Positions 16,894 to 24,277 of a stretch of DNA of 64,000 nt are shown piece after piece. Numbering within the stretch: position 1 is the stretch's first letter; each line of letters opens with the position of its first letter. Where the stretch lies: positions 1-64,000 of IMG/VR virus record IMGVR_UViG_3300029448_007456. One strand, 5' to 3'. The stretch comes from a virus. The position numbers and the translations under genes are program-made. The notes under the pieces were generated by a model. It was not told where the DNA came from. It did no database searches and saw only the letters and a program-made list of their open reading frames with translations.

Positions 16894-17812
16894 TTTTAAC
16901 TCTTGCAAGTTTAATTAATGTTGCACTTAGATTTATTTCTGCCTCTGCTACAAAAGAATGATCCACTATACCTTGTTTGATAATAAGTGTGGCCTCATCT
17001 TGTTGATCTTCTGTGTCGCCAAATATTTCAATGTTGTCATACATCCATCTGTAGACGTCTTCCATCTCTTCTGGACGTGCCTGTGAACACAACAGTTTTC
17101 TTGCTTCCGTAATCTTGCCTGCTTTGAACAGTTCAACCATTTCTATCCTGTAGTCTTGTTCGCCAACATCTGCTGTGTTAGGTGCTTGTAAACTGCCATC
17201 TGCTGAATTCATTTGCAGTGTGTTGATACACTTTCTAAGATCAGGATATGTTGCTTTGACGTATGTGTCTAGTGTGTCTAGTTCAAACTCAATGCCTTCA
17301 CCAACCAATATCTCTGCCGCACGTGCAGTAAATTCTGTCTTGTCTATTTTCTCAATGTGGAATCCTTGACATCTTGAATGCAGTGCAGGAATAACCCTGT
17401 TGGGATAGTTGCAAGTCAGTATGAATCTTGCTGATTGATGATACATTTCCATAACGCCACGCAATGCCGCCTGTCCATTTGGGGATATGTAATCTGCTTC
17501 ATCTAGTAAAACAACTTTGAATTCACCAAATGGCATAGTTTGGACAAAGTTTGTGATCTTGTCACGAATAACATCAACTGAATTTTCTCGAGATGCATTT
17601 ATCTCAAGTATATCTGTGGCTTCAACTTCCAACAAGTTCAGCAATATTTTAGCCAGTGTTGTCTTGCCAACGCCAGGAGCACCGGAAAATAATAAATGTG
17701 GAATGGATTTTGATGAGACCCATTGTTCTACTTGTTTTTTCTGTGCGTCATCTCGAAACACATATCCTTGCAGTGTGTCAGGACGATGCTTTTCTACCCA
17801 AAGTGTATTCAT
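16886..17812 (-). CDS. 44: Sliding-clamp loader large subunit (gp44-like AAA+)
   Basis: 308 residues, near T4 gp44 length. Visible: N-terminal LWVEKHRPDTL (RFC-type WxEKYRP), Walker A GAPGVGKT at 44-51, Walker B VVLLDEAD, sensor-type FILTCNY and the SRC arginine-finger motif (LHSRCQGF). It forms the ATP-driven clamp loader that places the phage sliding clamp on DNA. It starts exactly 6 nt after a TATACT box, predicting a leaderless early mRNA. Confidence 0.9.
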   Translation of the reverse strand: MNTLWVEKHRPDTLQGYVFRDDAQKKQVEQWVSSKSIPHLLFSGAPGVGKTTLAKILLNLLEVEATDILEINASRENSVDVIRDKITNFVQTMPFGEFKVVLLDEADYISPNGQAALRGVMEMYHQSARFILTCNYPNRVIPALHSRCQGFHIEKIDKTEFTARAAEILVGEGIEFELDTLDTYVKATYPDLRKCINTLQMNSADGSLQAPNTADVGEQDYRIEMVELFKAGKITEARKLLCSQARPEEMEDVYRWMYDNIEIFGDTEDQQDEATLIIKQGIVDHSFVAEAEINLSATLIKLARVKNG

Positions 17813-17818
17813 ACTTTT

Positions 17819-17847
17819 AGTATAACAGTTTTAAACAAGTTTGTCTA
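17819..17847 (-). promoter_or_regulatory. Sigma70-type promoter, leaderless start of clamp loader gene
   Basis: TAGACA (17847-17842), 17-nt spacer, TATACT (17824-17819), 6 nt to the ATG at 17812. Confidence 0.6.
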
Positions 17848-17851
17848 ATGA

Positions 17852-18202
17852 TTATTCTTTATATGGAGCAGTAATTGTGTTAACATCTGGCTCATGGTCT
17901 GTGATTAACAAAATATCATTTTCATCAACCATTCTTACATCAACATCTGTATCGCCTTGATCTAACCATACTTGTCTTGTCCAACGGCCGTGTGCAATCA
18001 ACACCCATTTGCCGACCTCAACGTCTTTTTGATCTGGCCCAATTGCATACACTTTAGCCCAACGGGGATGTGTCCCAGCCGCTGTTCCATCGTTGTCAGG
18101 CAAAATAACTCCTGACTTGGTTGTAAGCATTCCAAAGTGCATGTTGGATACAAGCACTCTTTTTTTAAGTGGTTTAATTTTTCCTTGTACTCTAGTTGGC
18201 AT
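17852..18202 (-). CDS. Phage co-chaperonin, GroES/gp31-like
   Basis: 116 residues. IKPLKKRVLVSNMHFG begins the GroES beta barrel and MLTTKSGVILPDNDG matches the mobile loop that contacts GroEL. AKVYAIGPDQKDVEVGKWVLIAHG is the second half of the barrel, and DENDILLITD matches the C-terminal EDDILAIV-type strand. T4 gp31 replaces GroES during capsid folding, a likely role here. It lies just upstream of the clamp-loader promoter, in an operon with a 59-aa protein. Confidence 0.82.
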   Translation of the reverse strand: MPTRVQGKIKPLKKRVLVSNMHFGMLTTKSGVILPDNDGTAAGTHPRWAKVYAIGPDQKDVEVGKWVLIAHGRWTRQVWLDQGDTDVDVRMVDENDILLITDHEPDVNTITAPYKE

Positions 18203-18204
18203 CT

Positions 18205-18384
18205 TTACTTCTCATCACGCTTCTTAATGATTTTGCCACCTTTGCCTATTTCATCACCTCTAGCATTAACATTTACGTTGCCTACTGCTATCGCTTTTTC
18301 ATGCTTGACTCTAATAGCATCGAAGTCAACTGCTTTGCCTTGCATTGAGTAATGAACTTTTTTTCCTGGTATTTTTCTTGGCAT
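18205..18384 (-). CDS. Small basic phage protein (59 aa)
   Basis: Reads MPRKIPGKKVHYSMQGKAVD... and ends GGKIIKKRDEK. Lys-rich with a predicted beta hairpin. It has a good AGGAG ribosome site and ends 2 nt before the groES-like ATG, so the two are coupled. A structural or ribosome-related role is possible, but function is unknown. Confidence 0.6.
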   Translation of the reverse strand: MPRKIPGKKVHYSMQGKAVDFDAIRVKHEKAIAVGNVNVNARGDEIGKGGKIIKKRDEK

Positions 18385-18393
18385 GTTTTTCTC

Positions 18394-18918
18394 CTATCTC
18401 AAAAATTCCTTGTAGTTCAAATTGTATTTAATTGGGTCAATGTGGTGAACATCTAACAAATGAAGCACCAAACTGCTCACAGAAGATCCTCTTCCTATGC
18501 CAGTAACAATATTATGTTCTGTGCAGGTATTAATCAAATAGTGTAAAAAACGCAGTGCATTGGTCATGTTTCTATTACTATATTCTTCTAGTTCTTCTGA
18601 CACTCTTTGTTTGTATTGTGGTGTATCAAGTCCTTTGGTAACAAGTTTCTGCATCAACAATTTTTCTATATCAAGTGTTTTGTATTCATCGGGCATTTTC
18701 CAATTGCTGGATTGTGCTCCATGATAATCAACAGCAGACACACTTGGCATAGGTGCTAAGTTTAACTGTGCAATTTCAAACAAGTTAGCATGTTGTTGGT
18801 GCAATGATTGTTCGTGTTCATCAATTGGCCTACAATTATCAATATTTTGACCAACATACAACATTGACAGTAATTCTTGATTATCAAAACTTACTTGACC
18901 ATATTCGTTAGTGATCAT
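18394..18918 (-). CDS. Stand-alone fragment of C-family DNA polymerase III alpha (DnaE-like)
   Basis: 174 residues resembling the DnaE segment just before the palm. KTLDIEKLLMQKLVTKGLD and YKQRVSEELEEYSNRNM correspond to the helical region, and IVTGIGRGSSVSSLVLHLLD matches the GPGRGSGAGSLVAYxLGI motif, followed by HIDPIKYNLNYKEFLR (DPLxFxLLFERFL). The protein ends before the PDxDxD catalytic aspartates, and no PHP domain is present, so it cannot polymerise by itself. It overlaps the upstream gene by 4 nt. Either a domesticated nucleotide-binding module or a split-gene piece. Confidence 0.65.
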   Translation of the reverse strand: MITNEYGQVSFDNQELLSMLYVGQNIDNCRPIDEHEQSLHQQHANLFEIAQLNLAPMPSVSAVDYHGAQSSNWKMPDEYKTLDIEKLLMQKLVTKGLDTPQYKQRVSEELEEYSNRNMTNALRFLHYLINTCTEHNIVTGIGRGSSVSSLVLHLLDVHHIDPIKYNLNYKEFLR

Positions 18919-19478
18919 ATGCCACCTTTAATAATTTTAAACTTGTCATGTGTGTTGTCTATTTTAAAGCCAAGATCGTCCCATGTCAAGTTTTTAGTGG
19001 TAAAGTTAGAAAAACGTGGTGATTTTTCTAACCACCATGCATTTTTAATACCACTTTCGTTCATCAAAGAATATTCTGGAGAGTCAGTTGTGATAATAAA
19101 CTTTAAATTTTCTCCTTGATATGATTCAATTTCAACTGCTGTTACTTGTAGATAGTCTCCTGCTATTGCATTGAGTTTAGTAAGAAGGCAGACACCCACA
19201 ACTTGATCAATAGGGCGCGAAAAGAAATCAACCACTGTGTTTTTTAGATTACTAAAAGCGGTATGTTCAGTTTCGTTGTGTGTAATAAAAATAGAATCTT
19301 GCATGAACCTACTCATTACGTATTTGTATTTTTCAAATGCAATGTGTTGCTGTTGTGGTTCATCAGTCATAGGAGTCATGTGTAGACTGACTTCAGTGTC
19401 GTTGGGCCATAGTTTTAAGTTTAGAAATAAAGAGTTGGTAAACCTACTCTTCCATACTAAGCCATCATCATTTAACAT
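18915..19478 (-). CDS. Phage protein of unknown function (187 aa), partner of DnaE fragment
   Basis: Starts MLNDDGLVWKSRFTNSLFLN. Mixed alpha/beta with FITTDSPEYSLMNESGIKNAWWLE near the end and no recognised motif. It overlaps the DnaE-like fragment gene (ATGA-type), so the two are co-translated and may act together. It could be another diverged polymerase-associated domain, but I see no PHP histidines to support that. Confidence 0.55.
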   Translation of the reverse strand: MLNDDGLVWKSRFTNSLFLNLKLWPNDTEVSLHMTPMTDEPQQQHIAFEKYKYVMSRFMQDSIFITHNETEHTAFSNLKNTVVDFFSRPIDQVVGVCLLTKLNAIAGDYLQVTAVEIESYQGENLKFIITTDSPEYSLMNESGIKNAWWLEKSPRFSNFTTKNLTWDDLGFKIDNTHDKFKIIKGGI

Positions 19479-19704
19479 TGATTAAATTATCAAATTGATC
19501 ATCGTCGTCAGCAGATTTTTTTTGTGTTTTTAATTTGCGTTGCTCGTTTTCCAATTGGAGAGTGTTGTTAATTGCTAACAGTTGTTCATAAAAATTTCTA
19601 TTGTTCATTCTTGATGCTTGATTTATTTTAAGTGTAACATCTTTTATTTTAGATTCCAACTCTGAATCAGACAGCCCTTTAGGGTCTAAAGTAGGGTGAA
19701 ACAT
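19468..19704 (-). CDS. Small coiled-coil phage protein (78 aa)
   Basis: MFHPTLDPKGLSDSELESKI then a long helix with heptad-like leucines (YEQLLAINNTLQLENEQRKL) and an acidic tail. It overlaps the next gene by 11 nt. Probably a small scaffold or adaptor. Function unknown. Confidence 0.55.
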   Translation of the reverse strand: MFHPTLDPKGLSDSELESKIKDVTLKINQASRMNNRNFYEQLLAINNTLQLENEQRKLKTQKKSADDDDQFDNLINVK

Positions 19705-19707
19705 TTA

Positions 19708-20304
19708 TTAGGTGCTTGCAGGATATTCGAGTATTGTGCTTATGAACTTTGTAGTTCCGCCATCAACTGAATACACATCAAATACAAATGTGCCTTTTCT
19801 TTCAGGAAAAGTAGTGCTCATTGTTGATGAATCTAAGTTGGACTCATTGAAACTTGCAACAGTTGGAAAACTTACACCTGTTAGTGTGACCGAATTAGTA
19901 GAAGTTCCTTTGGTTAACAATACTTTCATTGATGCAAAAGTGTTTGTGCTGGCATCATCTTCTAGAGGGAAGTTTGTAAATGTAAGAGTTACATCGCCAC
20001 CGGTTGTCAAAGTAGTAACATTGCCATCTTCGAAACTGCATGCAACTGATCCTGAAACAGAACCTTTTGCAACAATTTTTTGTCCCCAATCTTGTAGATT
20101 TGCTCTTTTGACATCATGACCATTAAAGTCAGTTGTTGCGTCAGTTGTTGCTCTGTTAGCTTGTATTGCTGTGATTTCAGTGCTTGCGGTACTTAATTGT
20201 GTTTTGATTTGAGAGAAATTATCTCTAAAACCTTGTGAATCATTGTCTTGACCTGCTACAGGATATGTAGCATCAATGTTTGTTACTGATATTGAACTTG
20301 CCAT
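19708..20304 (-). CDS. Virion structural/fibre-associated protein
   Basis: 198 residues. The N-terminus contains TYPVAGQDNDSQGFRDNFSQ, a block I associate with the base of T4-like marine phage fibre proteins (NSQGFRDNF type). The rest is Thr/Ser-rich beta structure (TTLTTGGDVTLTFTNFPL). AATAAATA is 7 nt upstream. First of a five-gene structural block ending at the large fibre gene. Confidence 0.7.
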   Translation of the reverse strand: MASSISVTNIDATYPVAGQDNDSQGFRDNFSQIKTQLSTASTEITAIQANRATTDATTDFNGHDVKRANLQDWGQKIVAKGSVSGSVACSFEDGNVTTLTTGGDVTLTFTNFPLEDDASTNTFASMKVLLTKGTSTNSVTLTGVSFPTVASFNESNLDSSTMSTTFPERKGTFVFDVYSVDGGTTKFISTILEYPAST

Positions 20305-20311
20305 GTTGTAT

Positions 20312-20319
20312 TATTTATT
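20312..20319 (-). promoter_or_regulatory. T4-type late promoter motif AATAAATA
   Basis: Minus-strand AATAAATA, 7 nt before the ATG at 20304, overlapping the stop of the preceding structural gene. Confidence 0.5.
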
Positions 20320-21760
20320 ACACAGTTCTCACTAATTCCCTATGTTTTGAAATATGAGTGATATTGTCAGTTACTGAAGATTTTGTGAAGTATAATTGCT
20401 GTTGATTATTGTCTTTTGTGTCAAAAAATACTGCTTCGCCTATGAACCTTGTGCCATCGCTGTCAAATGTGGTTGAGGTAAATGTTGTATCAACTAGATT
20501 TCCAAAAGTCGTATTTTGCATTTTGATCACCACAGAAGTACCATCAGCAGGAGCACTATCAAACGTGATTTGTGGAGTAGTGGCACTTGCATTTAATGTG
20601 TATGCAGTTGTTCCTAGGCCATCAATAGTTACAATGAGATGATTTTTGGCAGTTACATTGTATACGTTGGTAAACACTGTGGAGGATCCATCACCAGTAT
20701 AGGTTACATCAGACACAGTGTCAAATGTTGTGCCAAGATTATTGTCCATTACCCATCGATCAATAGTCACGTTAAGTTGTTTTGGATCATATGTAATTTC
20801 ATTTTTTAATCTATACAGTGCTTGTTCGCCTTCGCCAGGTTTCAAATATCTAATAGGTAGGGCAAGTCGCCATCCTCTCACAGGACTTGCTGGTGTTTTC
20901 ATCCATGATGGAAGATAATCAAAGTTATTAATGGTCAACCCATCTTTGAGTTCATTTTGCATGTTAATAATATCATTGGAAAACAATTTATCTTGTGTTT
21001 TGTTTGGCAATGGAAAAGATTCGTCAGCAATAATTTCAAGAGAGTCAGATTTAATTTGCACAGTGAGTGCTGGCAAATCGACAAGAGATAAAATCTTACT
21101 GTCGTTGGCTCCTTGATTAGGATCAGTCAACACACAATAAACTATTTCATAAATTACATTGCCTGCTGTGTCTTTGGCATAGGCTAGTTCAAAATCTCCT
21201 ACACTAAGTTTAAAATTGTAGTTGTTGTATTTCATTAACGATAATATGGTGCTAGTGAGTTTGAGTTCGACTCCTGACAGAAACAAAAATTTCGGAATGG
21301 TGGTGTTAAAATTTTCATCATTGGCTCTATAAATTGTATCGTTCACAAAAACTTTAGTGTTTAAAACCAGTGCTTGCCAGTCATCTAGTGATTGGTTGTC
21401 AGGACGTAATGTGCCATAAATGTTTGTGGCATTTTTTATAGGGCCTTTGACAACATCAATCGAATACTGTTGTGTGCCGGATACATTGCCAAATTGTCCG
21501 TTGGCCTCTACAGTAAAAGTATATTTTTTATCAATAGTGAAAGTGGTTTGATCAAAAGTGGTTTCGCCATTGTCCATTTCAAAAGTGGCATCACCGCAAG
21601 TTCCTATTATTTCTCCATCTGGATTGACTGATAAGCCTGGAGGTAATTTTCCATTTTTGTATGCATAGCTTAAAACTACATTGTCCACAGAAGAAGTTGC
21701 TGAAACTTTAAATAGACTGACTTTGCCAGTGGTAATTGTGCCTAAGTCGTAAACAGCCAT
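20318..21760 (-). CDS. Large virion protein with Ig/cadherin-like putative-Ig repeats
   Basis: 480 residues. An N-terminal He_PIG-like repeat (NGKLPPGLSVNPDGEIIGT) is followed by beta-rich regions and a C-terminal segment with YTGDGSSTVFTNVYNVTAKNH, the 'DGSSTxF' block of phage tail and fibre proteins. It overlaps the upstream gene by one base, so the two form a pair of co-expressed structural proteins. Likely part of the baseplate or fibre network. Confidence 0.75.
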   Translation of the reverse strand: MAVYDLGTITTGKVSLFKVSATSSVDNVVLSYAYKNGKLPPGLSVNPDGEIIGTCGDATFEMDNGETTFDQTTFTIDKKYTFTVEANGQFGNVSGTQQYSIDVVKGPIKNATNIYGTLRPDNQSLDDWQALVLNTKVFVNDTIYRANDENFNTTIPKFLFLSGVELKLTSTILSLMKYNNYNFKLSVGDFELAYAKDTAGNVIYEIVYCVLTDPNQGANDSKILSLVDLPALTVQIKSDSLEIIADESFPLPNKTQDKLFSNDIINMQNELKDGLTINNFDYLPSWMKTPASPVRGWRLALPIRYLKPGEGEQALYRLKNEITYDPKQLNVTIDRWVMDNNLGTTFDTVSDVTYTGDGSSTVFTNVYNVTAKNHLIVTIDGLGTTAYTLNASATTPQITFDSAPADGTSVVIKMQNTTFGNLVDTTFTSTTFDSDGTRFIGEAVFFDTKDNNQQQLYFTKSSVTDNITHISKHRELVRTV

Positions 21761-22851
21761 TAAATTACAAATTCCTTTTCTGGTTTAGTAAAAGTCAATG
21801 CTTCAAAGGCTTTGCCTGTGATTCTTAGTGTAAGTGATTGATCCGTAAACACTTCAGGAAATATGGTGCTGGTTTTGGTTGCCCTCACTGTGAATGTGTA
21901 ATCTGTGAAACTTACTAAACTGTTACTAACAATTCCTGATATGGTTCCTGTTTCAGTATCAATACTCAATCCTGGTGGCAAAGAACCTGATACAATTGCA
22001 AAACTTATTGTGGTGTTGCCGTCTAGTCCAAGAGTTTTATCAGGATCAACCACAGTTAATTTTACAATGTGATAGTTGTTGGCAACCAGGCTTGCAATAA
22101 TCCCCGACTGTGTAAAATAAAGTCCTCTAATATCTGATAGATCAGCTAGGAAATTTTCAGCATCAGCAGTAATTTGATCAGTGTCTGTGCTGAATCTTGA
22201 AGTGCCTCTAACATCTAAGGCAAATTCTCTGTCAGTGAATGTGATGCCATCAGAGGCTCGCACAGTGAACTCCCATAGTCTGTCAATGGATCCAATTGTT
22301 AATGTAAGATCAAATGGTTGCGATTGGTCGAAAGCGTCTACATCAAATCCAAATTGGGAAGAATCAAATGAATTTATTAATATTGCAGATACTATTCCTG
22401 TAAGTCTTCCAGTTGATGATAAAGACAAACTGTCAGGTAAACTGCCATCAACAATATCATAACTTATCGCAGTTGAATCTGGAGTGTCTACATCAGTTAC
22501 TGCCAATTGAATATCAACATATTGTCCATCATACACTGTGTCCAGAGTGCCGGCTGTGGTTACCCACGTTGGGGCATCTGATCCTTCTACAAATAGTGTG
22601 AATGTTCTATCAGCAATGTCTGTGCCATTAGTAACTCTTATAACAAATGTTTTTTCTGTCCTAAATGAAACTTCATTAGCAAAGCCTGTAATATTTCCTG
22701 TGCTGGTCAAGTTTAAGCCACTGGGCAAAGATCCTGCGTGTATGCTGTATCTTAAAGTGCCACTGCCTGTAGCGACAAGTTGTTGTTCATACAGCACTCG
22801 TTCTTCGATTGTGGCTAATGTGCCAGAATTTGTTTGCCATTTAATTGCCAT
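21760..22851 (-). CDS. Virion protein with repeated He_PIG/cadherin-like domains
   Basis: 363 residues with at least three copies of the repeat signature (AGSLPSGLNLTSTGNITG, DGSLPDSLSLSSTGRLTG and SGSLPPGLSIDTETGTISG). This is the putative-Ig (He_PIG) pattern, common in adhesion modules of phage structural proteins. AATAAATA is 6 nt before the ATG. It probably projects from the virion surface or tail. No receptor-binding tip is identifiable. Confidence 0.78.
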   Translation of the reverse strand: MAIKWQTNSGTLATIEERVLYEQQLVATGSGTLRYSIHAGSLPSGLNLTSTGNITGFANEVSFRTEKTFVIRVTNGTDIADRTFTLFVEGSDAPTWVTTAGTLDTVYDGQYVDIQLAVTDVDTPDSTAISYDIVDGSLPDSLSLSSTGRLTGIVSAILINSFDSSQFGFDVDAFDQSQPFDLTLTIGSIDRLWEFTVRASDGITFTDREFALDVRGTSRFSTDTDQITADAENFLADLSDIRGLYFTQSGIIASLVANNYHIVKLTVVDPDKTLGLDGNTTISFAIVSGSLPPGLSIDTETGTISGIVSNSLVSFTDYTFTVRATKTSTIFPEVFTDQSLTLRITGKAFEALTFTKPEKEFVI

Positions 22852-22857
22852 TTTGTA

Positions 22858-22865
22858 TATTTATT
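22858..22865 (-). promoter_or_regulatory. T4-type late promoter motif AATAAATA
   Basis: Minus-strand AATAAATA, 6 nt upstream of the ATG at 22851. Confidence 0.55.
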
Positions 22866-22873
22866 GTAGGGGT

Positions 22874-23164
22874 TTATTCGGCTATGATTGGTTTTTTGTC
22901 ACCATCAACTGTGAAAGCTCTATTAGTGATTTTGGACACATTGCCACCATCGACTGCAATCCTGAATTCATTCTCTGACAGTGTTCCGGCTGGTTTGGCA
23001 ACCAAAGTGCATACAGATGATACTTCACCTATTTGTAATTTAAACTTTTTGGTAGACCTTTGGGAAATAATTCTAGCATCAGTGCCATCTTGTTCTTGGC
23101 CTTCATGTAGTCTATATGAAGCCACAGTAATACTATCAAAATATTTTTTGTTTAGTCTACCCAT
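22874..23164 (-). CDS. Small structural-type protein (96 aa)
   Basis: MGRLNKKYFDSITVASYRLH followed by beta-rich sequence (KKFKLQIGEVSSVCTLVAKPAG). It sits immediately before the He_PIG gene in the structural block, so is probably a virion component or fibre connector. No family assigned. Confidence 0.5.
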   Translation of the reverse strand: MGRLNKKYFDSITVASYRLHEGQEQDGTDARIISQRSTKKFKLQIGEVSSVCTLVAKPAGTLSENEFRIAVDGGNVSKITNRAFTVDGDKKPIIAE

Positions 23165-23180
23165 GATAAACTAGTATACA

Positions 23181-23489
23181 CTACTTGAATATTTTTAAAA
23201 AGCTGAAAAATCCTTTTGGTTTTTGAAAAGCTGCCATTCTATCTTTTCTAATGTTGGCTTCGTTGACCTGTGACTGCACACCCACACTGTCCATGCGTTC
23301 TTTGTTGCCGTACATTGTATTACACTTTGGACATACCAATACCACATCATTTATTCCCATGATCATGTGCATTGGTGCATGTTTGGCGGCGCCTTTTATT
23401 CCTCCAGAACAGGTCACCTCGGTATCATCAATGTAAACAATGTCGTTCCAGTTCCAATGTGGTGCTGATGGTTTGTTATTACTATGCAT
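23181..23489 (-). CDS. Zinc-finger (zf-CHCC-like) small protein
   Basis: 102 residues. EVTCSGGIKGAAKHAPMHMI followed by VVLVCPKCNTMYG gives the C...H...CxxC pattern of the zf-CHCC family, with the first Cys in a CSGG context. The family is common in alphaproteobacteria and mitochondria (NDUFS6-like) and its role is poorly defined. The C-terminus is basic (FQKPKGFFSFLKIFK). ATTAAATA lies 6 nt upstream, so it is a late gene. A second zf-CHCC micro-gene occurs near 62.1 kb. Confidence 0.65.
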   Translation of the reverse strand: MHSNNKPSAPHWNWNDIVYIDDTEVTCSGGIKGAAKHAPMHMIMGINDVVLVCPKCNTMYGNKERMDSVGVQSQVNEANIRKDRMAAFQKPKGFFSFLKIFK

Positions 23490-23495
23490 AAAAAA

Positions 23496-23503
23496 TATTT
23501 AAT
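23496..23503 (-). promoter_or_regulatory. Late-promoter-like motif ATTAAATA
   Basis: Minus-strand ATTAAATA, 6 nt upstream of the ATG at 23489. Confidence 0.45.
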
Positions 23504-23553
23504 TGAAGATGAAATGGTGCCCATGTAAAATGAGCACCATGATGTTAGTCGAT

Positions 23554-24147
23554 TTAGGTAAACGCTGTTGCGAGTGTGCCATCACTGAAGTTGACACCGG
23601 TCACATACCAAAGAGCGTCTGTGATACATACATAGTTGAGCATGCTACCAAGGAAACGTCCTTTTGTGTCAGCACCAGCAACAAACTGGTGATCAGCCGC
23701 TGCCGGGATGTCTAGTCCAAGTGTTGCACCTGCGTTAGTAGCCACTACACTACCCACGTTGTCCTTATCAATCATAATAAGGGCGCCTTGTAGCACATCA
23801 GATGATGAAGCTGCGTTGACTGTGAATGTGTTTGATGTCACAGTGGTTCCTAAGTGGAAACTGTAACATAAACCAGCTGTTGCCGCTGGAAGTGTTACCA
23901 CACAACCTGCCGCCGCATTGATAGTAAAAATACTACCTGACTGTGCGATTGTTGGAGCTAGTGTTGCGGCAGTGCTTGCCACAATGTTTTGCTTTAAGTT
24001 AAGTGATAAAGGCACACCACCTGCTGTTGAGCCATCTGAGATAAAGAACTGATTGGAAGAATCATCGAAGAATAAATCTCCGTCTTGACCTGTGTGACTT
24101 GCACGAGCCTGTGTTATAACCTTGGCGTGAAATTTACGTGTTGCCAT
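23554..24147 (-). CDS. Virion surface/fibre protein
   Basis: 197 residues, very Ala/Thr/Ser-rich. HTGQDGDLFFDDSSNQFFIS at the N-terminus and long small-residue beta stretches are typical of phage fibre or decoration proteins. It has its own long 5' untranslated region with several hairpins and a strong ribosome site (AAGGAG), suggesting high expression. No enzymatic motif. Confidence 0.65.
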   Translation of the reverse strand: MATRKFHAKVITQARASHTGQDGDLFFDDSSNQFFISDGSTAGGVPLSLNLKQNIVASTAATLAPTIAQSGSIFTINAAAGCVVTLPAATAGLCYSFHLGTTVTSNTFTVNAASSSDVLQGALIMIDKDNVGSVVATNAGATLGLDIPAAADHQFVAGADTKGRFLGSMLNYVCITDALWYVTGVNFSDGTLATAFT

Positions 24148-24175
24148 TTTGTTTTCTCCTTATAAGAAGTCCAAT

Positions 24176-24261
24176 GTACGTTTTAGGTACTACGCGGAGG
24201 TCCGCATAAGTCTTACATCCTGTAAGCTCTATTAGACACAGTATTTAACACTGTGCCTAAT
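24176..24261 (-). other. Multi-hairpin intergenic leader
   Basis: Four inverted repeats in a row on the minus strand: ATTAGGCACAGT/ACTGTGTCTAAT (24250-24261 with 24231-24242, one G-T), CTTAC/GTAAG (24222-24226 with 24212-24216), GCGGA/TCCGC (24201-24205 with 24194-24198) and GTAC/GTAC. The first may terminate fibre-gene transcription (no T tract). The rest form a structured 5' leader of the gene at 24147. Confidence 0.5.
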
Positions 24262-24277
24262 GAAAAATAAGTAGGTA

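Noticed and set aside
18394-18918. A functional DNA polymerase III alpha subunit
   Set aside because: The PHP domain and the catalytic aspartates are absent.
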